From positions 1 through 5,529 of the forward strand of contig JAADIN010000168.1 of the NCBI GenBank assembly GCA_013151315.1: DNA of 5,529 nucleotides, given 5' to 3'. Position numbers and translations under genes: made by a program. Below are positions 1 to 4,409 of the stretch, in pieces (position 1 is the stretch's first letter; each line of letters starts with the position of its first letter). The notes under the pieces are model-generated. The model was not told where the DNA came from, searched no databases, and saw only the letters and a list, made by a program, of their open reading frames with translations. The DNA is from Planctomycetota bacterium (GTDB taxonomy: Bacteria; Planctomycetota; Planctomycetia; Pirellulales; Lacipirellulaceae).

Positions 1-2
1 AG

Positions 3-176
3 CGATCGGTCGCTTGCGAAGTCTCGCTGGAAACGCCCATGGCCTGCGGCATCGGCATCTGCTTTAGCTGCGTCGTGAAGTGTGTCGTGGAAAACGAGCA
101 GGCGGGGGCCGATTGGGATTACAAACGCACTTGCGTTGAGGGGCCCGTGTTTGATGCGGAGAGGATTGTTTGGTGA
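3..176 (+). CDS. pyrK: Dihydroorotate dehydrogenase electron-transfer subunit PyrK, C-terminal end (5' truncated by window)
   Basis: Only the last 57 codons are in the window, read from base 3 to the TGA at 174-176. The fragment carries a plant-ferredoxin-like [2Fe-2S] site: cysteines at fragment residues 15, 20, 23 and 44 in a C-x4-C-x2-C-x20-C pattern, inside MACGIGICFSCVVK and RTCVEGPVFDAERIVW. This arrangement, including the closing C-x-E-G-P-V-F, is typical of PyrK. In that family the subunit passes electrons from the PyrD flavoprotein through the iron-sulfur cluster and FAD to NAD+, in the fourth step of pyrimidine synthesis in the cytoplasm. The FAD- and NAD-binding domains lie upstream of the window, so a related PyrK-like oxidoreductase in another pathway is not excluded. 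Extra cysteines at fragment residues 5 and 27 are not in the ligand pattern. No pyrD follows: the next gene converges on it. Confidence 0.85.
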   Translation, partial: RSVACEVSLETPMACGIGICFSCVVKCVVENEQAGADWDYKRTCVEGPVFDAERIVW

Positions 177-180
177 AGAC

Positions 181-207
181 TCTGCGAAACACATGCGGTT
201 TCGCAGA
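181..207. terminator. Perfect 9-bp hairpin just after pyrK, candidate terminator
   Basis: TCTGCGAAA (181-189) and TTTCGCAGA (199-207) are exact reverse complements around a 9-base loop, starting 4 bases after the pyrK stop codon. The position suggests a 3' end or stability structure for the pyrK transcript. There is no U-tract after it on either strand (CAAAAGAGAC follows on the plus strand), so it is not a classical intrinsic terminator. Confidence 0.5.
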
Positions 208-256
208 CAAAAGAGACACTAGAGCTTTGTCGCAGCTAAGAATTAGGATTATGGAT

Positions 257-331
257 GTGAGCCGCAACGCGCTAGCGTCGGGTCTAGGGGCATACCGCTC
301 CGCTACCCGCGGCTAGCGCCGTGCGGCTCAT
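257..331. repeat. Imperfect inverted-repeat element between convergent genes, REP-like
   Basis: The left arm (257-283) and the reverse complement of the right arm (305-331) agree at 22 of 27 positions, including the blocks TGAGCCGCA and GCGCTAGC, around a 21-base central segment (284-304). The five mismatches (arm positions 1, 11, 12, 21, 22) fall at the outer end and in two internal pairs. The element fills most of the space between the 3' ends of pyrK and rpsT, where it could act as a bidirectional transcript end or stabiliser. There is no protein-coding potential and no target-site duplication that I can recognise. The GC-rich, long-armed form resembles dispersed intergenic palindromes of planctomycete genomes; that comparison is from memory. 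Confidence 0.6.
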
Positions 332-363
332 ACCTCATCCCAGAATTAAGCGGTGACAAAGCA

Positions 364-648
364 CTAGCTTTTTGCTGCTTTGATTGCCCGAGCCGCCTTG
401 ATTGCCCGAGATAGGCGCGACTTGGTGCGGGCGGCCTTGTTGGCATGAAACACGTTTTTGGCTGCCGCTTGGTCGAGCTTCTTCACAACCGATCGGAATT
501 CCTTTCCGATCGTCTCCGCGTCTCCTGCCTCAACTGCTTCGAGAACCTTGCGAATTTGTCCTCGCACGTTCGACTTGATCATTTTGTTACGAGCTCGACG
601 AACGTCGTTCTGGCGGAGGCGTTTTTTGGCACTGAGGGAAGTGGGCAT
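364..648 (-). CDS. rpsT: 30S ribosomal protein S20
   Basis: This 94-residue basic protein is of the usual length for bacterial S20 (about 85-95 residues). It binds 16S rRNA in the small subunit as a long helical bundle. It opens with MPTSLSAKKRLRQNDVRRAR and continues KMIKSNVRGQIRKVLEA, the conserved N-terminal RNA-binding helix. It ends with NKAARTKSRLSRAIKAA followed by a second RAIKAA, which reflects an 18-nt near-duplication at 380-410. The start (ATG, complement of 646-648) fits the family N-terminus, and no Shine-Dalgarno sequence precedes it. The gene lies 55 bases downstream of the TPR gene on the same strand, so cotranscription is likely. AACCGAC occurs twice in the leader, once immediately before the ATG; its meaning is unknown. 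Confidence 0.96.
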   Translation of the reverse strand: MPTSLSAKKRLRQNDVRRARNKMIKSNVRGQIRKVLEAVEAGDAETIGKEFRSVVKKLDQAAAKNVFHANKAARTKSRLSRAIKAARAIKAAKS

Positions 649-703
649 GTCGGTTGGGGTCCGGAGGGGAGCAGGTCGGTTCTACTGGCTGGGCCAATGG
701 CAA

Positions 704-2134
704 TCACCCAATATCGCGTAGTCGAGCGATTTTGTCCAGGCGCGTTGATACGTCTCGGTAGCCATAGTCGAGGCCTGCCAATTCGGTCAAATGGCGTTCT
801 GCCCGATCCAACTCCTTCATGCCGGTCGCGAGTACGCCTGCTCGATAAAGGGCCAAACGGTGAGTTTCCGAATCCGACTCATTGCAAGCCTCCAAAGCCT
901 CTTCGTAGTTCGAGAGGGCCAGCTTGTATTGCTCGATTTTCTGGAAACATTCGCCCAATTCCACCAGAATGACAGGCTTTCGCTTCGAATCGGCTCGGGC
1001 GGCCTGCAGCGCCGGGATCGCATCTTTGATCTTCCCTGCCCGCTTTAGCCGCAGGCCCATCTCGTACTGTAGCCGCGCATTGTTGGGCTCGCGCTGGGCT
1101 CGGGCGGCGTAGATCTCCAGCTCGACCTGATTTGCCTGCCCTCTCAGGTTGGCGGCAAGCTGGTCGGTCTCTTCCGTGGGATCCTTCAGATGGCGTTGTT
1201 CGGCAATAGCGACTTGGTGCTGGGCACGTCGGAGCTCGAGGTCTTCGAGCCGATCGCGAAACCGCATCTCGCCGCCACCCGAGACGCTCAAACCGCGACC
1301 TAACACGTCTTCTGCGTCGACAAAACGATATTCACGAACGCAGATATCCGCCAGTTGGAGATAGTTTTCCAGATCCGTCGGATCGGAGCGGATTGCGGCA
1401 ACGACACGCTCTTCCGGCGTGAGATCGGGCTCGGCTTCGTCCGTCGCGGCTCCTTTTGAAAAGTGAGCCACCGAGAGGTTGGTCTCCTTCCCTTCCTCAT
1501 GATTGCCCGCGAGAAGATTCGGATCGTAACCCCCTTCAGAGATCGTTTTTTCGACCGAAAGCCGTGAGACGGCTTGCCTCGCTTCTTCGTCTTGAGGCTT
1601 GGCCTGATCGACCCGATTCCAGCAAGCAATCGCCTGATCGAACTGGCCCATCCGTTCGAGCGCAATCGCGGCATGGCGGTTCGTCTCGAGGTGCTTAGCA
1701 TCCGCGTTCATCGCCCAGCGGAGATAGAACAATTGGCATTCGCCGGCCTGCAGTTCGTCGCACGCTTGGGACATAGCAATCAGCGTCGGGATATCCCAGG
1801 GATTCAGTGCAAGTGCCGCACACCCGGATTGGAAAGCCGCTTCCCAATTGCCTTTGCCTGCCGAGCGGGTAAGGGCTGAGCGGTGACGCTTGGTCTTCAG
1901 CCCCGCAAGCCTTGCCCCCTTTTTGTTGTCGCGATACTTTTGCTGCAGGTTGGCAAGGAAATGTTCGAGGTAGATAAGGTTCCCTGGATCCTCGGCCACG
2001 CACTGAGAAAAGAGCTGATTGGCGTAAACGGTGTCATTCTTCTCAGAACACCGCTGCCCATGCTCAAAGACTTTCTGCAGCCGCTGTCGCGAGGCCGCCG
2101 TCAAAGGGGCGAGGGATTGTTGATTGGACTCCAT
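704..2134 (-). CDS. TPR-repeat protein, cytoplasmic, function unknown
   Basis: This 476-residue protein starts at MESNQQSLAPL. It has no signal peptide or membrane segment, so it is probably cytoplasmic. Tetratricopeptide-like helical pairs are visible at about residues 93-127 (GNWEAAFQSG..LALNPWD), 150-183 (HAAIALERMGQFDQAIACWN), 254-285 (YLQLADICVREYRFVDAEDVL), 351-383 (NARLQYEMGLRLKRAGKIKDAI) and 387-417 (LVELGECFQKIEQYKLALSNYEEAL). A last degenerate repeat is at 428-458. Residues 195-240 form an acidic linker, and 289-345 looks like a charged long helix. TPRs mediate protein-protein contacts; the partner is unknown. A GTG 60 bases further upstream would add 20 residues, but it lies inside the 40-bp palindrome and ahead of the likely promoter, so ATG at 2132-2134 is preferred. 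The neighbouring rpsT suggests, but does not show, a link to growth or translation. Confidence 0.8.
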   Translation of the reverse strand: MESNQQSLAPLTAASRQRLQKVFEHGQRCSEKNDTVYANQLFSQCVAEDPGNLIYLEHFLANLQQKYRDNKKGARLAGLKTKRHRSALTRSAGKGNWEAAFQSGCAALALNPWDIPTLIAMSQACDELQAGECQLFYLRWAMNADAKHLETNRHAAIALERMGQFDQAIACWNRVDQAKPQDEEARQAVSRLSVEKTISEGGYDPNLLAGNHEEGKETNLSVAHFSKGAATDEAEPDLTPEERVVAAIRSDPTDLENYLQLADICVREYRFVDAEDVLGRGLSVSGGGEMRFRDRLEDLELRRAQHQVAIAEQRHLKDPTEETDQLAANLRGQANQVELEIYAARAQREPNNARLQYEMGLRLKRAGKIKDAIPALQAARADSKRKPVILVELGECFQKIEQYKLALSNYEEALEACNESDSETHRLALYRAGVLATGMKELDRAERHLTELAGLDYGYRDVSTRLDKIARLRDIG

Positions 2135-2141
2135 AGCATGT

Positions 2142-2170
2142 ATTCTAATAGAGAACCAATAATTGGGCAA
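2142..2170 (-). promoter_or_regulatory. Sigma-70-type promoter for the TPR gene (and probably rpsT)
   Basis: On the minus strand TTGCCC (2170-2165) is followed by a 17-base spacer and TAGAAT (2147-2142), matching the -35 and -10 consensus at 4/6 and 5/6. Seven bases separate the -10 box from the ATG, so transcription should begin at about 2135, one base before or at the start codon. A second, weaker -35-like TTGACC lies further upstream in the palindrome arm. Confidence 0.55.
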
Positions 2171-2181
2171 AGCGCAGAGGT

Positions 2182-2221
2182 TGGTCAAAGCCACGGGGTT
2201 GCAACCCCGTGGCTTTGACCA
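2182..2221. repeat. Perfect 40-bp palindrome in the divergent intergenic region
   Basis: The half-site GGTCAAAGCCACGGGGTTG (2183-2201) is followed without any spacer by its exact reverse complement. The symmetry extends one further base each side (T2182/A2221), with the centre between 2201 and 2202. As RNA it would fold into a hairpin of up to about 18 bp on either strand. On the plus strand it is followed after three bases by seven Ts (2225-2231), the layout of an intrinsic terminator, and then by the ATG of cobA-hemD at 2233. Such perfection between two divergent genes suggests a recently arrived repeat copy or an operator under selection. Confidence 0.95.
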
Positions 2222-2232
2222 GAATTTTTTTC

Positions 2233-3744
2233 ATGTCGTCATTGACCGGAAAAGTCTATCTGATAGGAGCAGGTCCCGGCGACCCGGCACTCATCACGCT
2301 GCGCGGCTGTGAAGTGCTCGCCAAAGCCCAGATCGTGTTCTACGACTATCTGGTCAATCCGCTCATCTTGAAGCATGTCGGGCCCGAAACCGAATTGGTT
2401 TGCCTGGGTCGACATGGTCGAGGTCGACTTCTCTCGCAGGCAGAAATCAACGCCCAGGTGATTGCCGCCGCCCGAGCAGGAAAAATCGTGGGCCGACTCA
2501 AAGGGGGCGACCCTGCCATTTTTGGGAGGACGGCCGAAGAGGTTGCAGCTCTCGAAGTGGCCCGGATTGACTACGAAGTCGTTCCGGGAGTGACCGCAGC
2601 GCTGGCAGCGAGCAGCTACGCAGGCATTCCGCTGACTCACCGCGAAGCCGCTTCGTGCGTTGCTTTCGTCACGGGGCAAGAAGGTCGCGACAAAGAGGGA
2701 GCGTCGCTCGATCTGGCCAACCTGGCAAGTTTCCCAGGAACGCTTGTCTTTTACATGGGCGTCACGACCGCTCCCCGCTGGTCGGCAGAGCTTATCCAAC
2801 ACGGGAAATCGACCGAAACGCCAGTTGCCATAGTTCGGCACTGCTCATTGCCTTCGCAGCAAGTCGTCAAGACGACCTTGGGCCAACTTGCTGAAGTGCT
2901 CGCCACAGAAAAAATGCGCCCGCCGGCCATCATCATCGTCGGCGAGGCCGTGGCCGCCGAAACGCAGGCCAACTGGTTCGCCTCGCGCCCCTTGTTCGGC
3001 CGTACCATTTTGATCACTCGCCCGGAGGACCAAGCCGCCGAGATGGTCAACCGCCTCACCACTTTGGGAGCGATGGCGCTCTGCCAGCCGGCCATTAAAA
3101 TCACCCCGCCGACCGACTGGAGCCCTGTCGACGCCGCGATCAACCATCTCGCGTCTTACGATTGGCTCGTCTTCTCTAGTGCCAACGGGGTACGATTTTT
3201 TCTCGATCGCATCTTGGCAACGGGTCGTGATTTACGGCAGCTGGGTACCTGTCAGCTCGCTACAATCGGCCCCGCCACGACCGACGCGCTGCAAGACTAT
3301 CACCTGAAAGCCGACTTGCAACCTGCAGAATATCGGGCCGAAGCTTTGGCGGAGCAATTGGCGCCCCAAGCTGCCGGCAAACGGTTTTTGCTCCTGCGAG
3401 CCAGCCGGGGCCGCGAAGTGTTGGCAGAAACGCTTCGCGCTGCCCAGGCCCATGTCGAGCAGGTGGTCGTCTATCAAAGCGAAGAGGTCCGACAGGCAGA
3501 CCCCGAGATCGTGACGGCCCTTTCGGAAAGTAAAATCGATTGGATCACGGTCACCAGTTCCGCGATCGCCCGATCGCTGGTGCAAATATTTGGCGACGAC
3601 CTTAAAAAATCCCAACTGGCCGCCATCAGCCCGCTGACCGCCGGCGTACTTAGCGACGCAGGCTATCCGCCGGCCGTCGTTGCTTCGCACTACACAACCG
3701 AGGGTTTGCTGGAAGCGATTCTCGCTGCAGAAGACGCAAATTAA
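2233..3744 (+). CDS. cobA-hemD: Bifunctional uroporphyrinogen-III C-methyltransferase / uroporphyrinogen-III synthase
   Basis: This 503-residue fusion has two domains. Residues 6-245 are a SUMT (CobA) methyltransferase that uses SAM to convert uroporphyrinogen III to precorrin-2, the entry to sirohaem and cobalamin. Visible marks are VYLIGAGPGDPALITLRG (8-25), GRLKGGDPAIFGR (87-99), VVPGVTAALAASSYAGIPLTHR (116-137) and the closing PPAIIIVGEAV (230-240). Residues 255-503 are a HemD synthase, which cyclises hydroxymethylbilane with D-ring inversion: GRTILITRP (256-264), WLVFSSANGV (311-320), ATIGPATTDAL and later DWITVTSSAIARSL. HemD is poorly conserved in general, so these short motifs are what can be expected. 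The start is ATG 2233, because the fold begins within a few residues; an in-frame GTG at 2209 lies inside the palindrome. No Shine-Dalgarno sequence is seen. The gene stands alone, without hemA, hemC or other haem genes in the window. Confidence 0.93.
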   Translation: MSSLTGKVYLIGAGPGDPALITLRGCEVLAKAQIVFYDYLVNPLILKHVGPETELVCLGRHGRGRLLSQAEINAQVIAAARAGKIVGRLKGGDPAIFGRTAEEVAALEVARIDYEVVPGVTAALAASSYAGIPLTHREAASCVAFVTGQEGRDKEGASLDLANLASFPGTLVFYMGVTTAPRWSAELIQHGKSTETPVAIVRHCSLPSQQVVKTTLGQLAEVLATEKMRPPAIIIVGEAVAAETQANWFASRPLFGRTILITRPEDQAAEMVNRLTTLGAMALCQPAIKITPPTDWSPVDAAINHLASYDWLVFSSANGVRFFLDRILATGRDLRQLGTCQLATIGPATTDALQDYHLKADLQPAEYRAEALAEQLAPQAAGKRFLLLRASRGREVLAETLRAAQAHVEQVVVYQSEEVRQADPEIVTALSESKIDWITVTSSAIARSLVQIFGDDLKKSQLAAISPLTAGVLSDAGYPPAVVASHYTTEGLLEAILAAEDAN

Positions 3745-3784
3745 AAGTTGCGGGGTGGCAAACTCTATCGCTTATCTGAGTTAC

Positions 3785-3814
3785 TCGCCAAGCACCAGTT
3801 TCTCTATCTGGCGA
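3785..3814. repeat. Inverted repeat downstream of cobA-hemD
   Basis: TCGCCA (3785-3790) and TGGCGA (3809-3814) are exact reverse complements around 18 bases. An alternative inner pairing CCAG (3795-3798) / CTGG (3808-3811) competes with it. It lies 40 bases after the cobA-hemD stop and may form part of its transcript end, but there is no T-run, so a terminator call is weak. Confidence 0.3.
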
Positions 3815-3826
3815 ACCTCTACTGCG

Positions 3827-3841
3827 AAACGTCAGACGTTT
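3827..3841. promoter_or_regulatory. Short dyad AAACGT-CAG-ACGTTT, candidate operator
   Basis: AAACGT (3827-3832) and ACGTTT (3836-3841) form a perfect dyad with a 3-base centre, 103 bases before the start of the ribbon-helix-helix gene. Ribbon-helix-helix proteins bind short dyads or tandem sites and often control their own operon, so this is a plausible but unproven target. No convincing -35/-10 pair could be placed next to it. Confidence 0.3.
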
Positions 3842-3884
3842 GAACTAATGTCCTCAGGTGGCCGATCTTTCTTCTTAGGGAACT

Positions 3885-3904
3885 CTCTGCGCCAAGTTGC
3901 AGAG
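3885..3904. repeat. Small hairpin in the leader of the RHH-protease operon
   Basis: CTCTGC (3885-3890) and GCAGAG (3899-3904) pair perfectly around an 8-base loop, ending 25 bases before the Shine-Dalgarno sequence of the first gene. It could be a leader stem-loop or a binding dyad; six base pairs is short enough to arise by chance. Confidence 0.3.
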
Positions 3905-3929
3905 CGTCATTTCTTACTCGAATGCCCCC

Positions 3930-3935
3930 AAGGAG
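3930..3935 (+). promoter_or_regulatory. Strong Shine-Dalgarno site AAGGAG
   Basis: AAGGAG lies 8 bases before ATG 3944. It fixes that start against longer in-frame possibilities such as ATG 3848, and contrasts with the absence of such sites before rpsT, the TPR gene and cobA-hemD. Confidence 0.85.
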
Positions 3936-3943
3936 ATAGAACG

Positions 3944-4183
3944 ATGCAGCAAGAACCCCAGGCAAAAGTTCGAGCCACAATCTACTTGACTCGCGAGGTA
4001 CTCGACGAGGCACGCGATGCCGCAGTCCATTTGGCCGGTTATCCGGCCCGGCTCACGTTAACTCAATTGGCGGAAAACGCTTTTCGCGCCGAACTGCGAC
4101 GTTTGAAAGCGTTGTACAACCACGGACAGGACTTTCCACGTCGTGGCGAGGAACTACGCGGCGGACGTCCCATTGCTGCCTAA
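3944..4183 (+). CDS. Small ribbon-helix-helix DNA-binding protein, similar to plasmid centromere-binding ParB C-terminal domains
   Basis: The 79-residue protein shows a beta strand VRATIYL (9-15), helix A about 16-31 (TREVLDEARDAAVHLAG), a loop YPARLT, helix B about 38-57 (TLTQLAENAFRAELRRLKAL), and a tail FPRRGEELRGGRPI (64-77). The strand-helix-helix order with an RxTIYL strand is that of MetJ/Arc-type dimers, in which paired strands enter the DNA major groove. The PxRLTLxxLxExAxRxELxRL pattern and the FPxRxxxLRGGRPI tail recall the family of the ParB protein from plasmid pCXC100 (centromere-binding ParB, C-terminal); that match is from memory. No ParA ATPase is in view. It heads a cassette with a 70-residue protein and a protease, and may regulate it. 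A role in partition of a mobile element is the alternative. Confidence 0.7.
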   Translation: MQQEPQAKVRATIYLTREVLDEARDAAVHLAGYPARLTLTQLAENAFRAELRRLKALYNHGQDFPRRGEELRGGRPIAA

Positions 4184-4184
4184 C

Positions 4185-4189
4185 GGAGG
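4185..4189 (+). promoter_or_regulatory. Strong Shine-Dalgarno site GGAGG
   Basis: GGAGG, directly after the stop codon of the RHH gene, lies 7 bases before ATG 4197 and identifies the start of the 70-residue gene. A competing ATG at 4201 is in another frame. Confidence 0.8.
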
Positions 4190-4196
4190 CAAAAGC

Positions 4197-4409
4197 ATGA
4201 ATGCAAACACCGAAAATCTGGACGAGTCTTTTCCTCTTCTAGCCAAGCGAGCCCAGGCGGAGGGCAAGCTTCGTTTGGCCAGCACCAGCGAAAGCCAACT
4301 CCGCTCGCGATTGCTAGAGATGATTCTGCAAAGTGAACAAAACCGCAAATGTCGTAGGGATGCAATTCCGACAAGTCGCTTGGTACCCAATGCACAAACG
4401 AATCTATGA
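4197..4409 (+). CDS. Small protein of unknown function (70 aa) between RHH and protease genes
   Basis: I do not recognise this protein. It is 70 residues long, highly charged, with no signal peptide or membrane segment. Residues about 9-48 (DESFPLLAKRAQAEGKLRLA, then SESQLRSRLLEMILQSEQNR) could form one or two helices, and the last 20 residues look disordered. The case for it being a real gene is positional: GGAGG at the right distance, a start 13 bases after the preceding stop, and a stop that overlaps the protease start (ATGA, 4406-4409). Its size and place between a DNA-binding protein and a protease allow roles as a protein partner, an antitoxin-like factor or a protease substrate; none is shown. 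Confidence 0.65.
   Translation: MNANTENLDESFPLLAKRAQAEGKLRLASTSESQLRSRLLEMILQSEQNRKCRRDAIPTSRLVPNAQTNL

Noticed and set aside
177..363. A small RNA gene or CRISPR-like repeat in the pyrK-rpsT gap.
   Set aside because: Only one hairpin and one inverted-repeat element are present; there is no promoter, no direct-repeat array and no tRNA-like fold.
445..972. 175-residue plus-strand frame across rpsT and the TPR gene 3' end.
   Set aside because: It lies opposite S20 and TPR coding sequence and has no recognisable motif or ribosome binding site.
2135..2220. N-terminal extensions of the TPR protein (from GTG at 2194) and of CobA-HemD (from GTG at 2209), both beginning with the same residues MALT.
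   Set aside because: Both GTG codons lie in the palindrome, which by symmetry yields the same first residues on each strand. The extensions have no family support and the TPR one lies upstream of its promoter.
2135..2232. Cobalamin riboswitch in front of cobA-hemD.
   Set aside because: The leader is under 100 bases and contains no B12-box-like sequence; only the palindrome and T-run are present.
2239..2841. 200-residue open frame on the minus strand inside cobA-hemD.
   Set aside because: It is antisense to a well-recognised enzyme, has no recognisable domain and is rich in residues typical of shadow frames in GC-rich codons.
3680..3943. Longer in-frame version of the RHH protein reaching back into cobA-hemD.
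   Set aside because: The extra 88 residues have no domain character, overlap the HemD end, and AAGGAG before 3944 gives a clear start.
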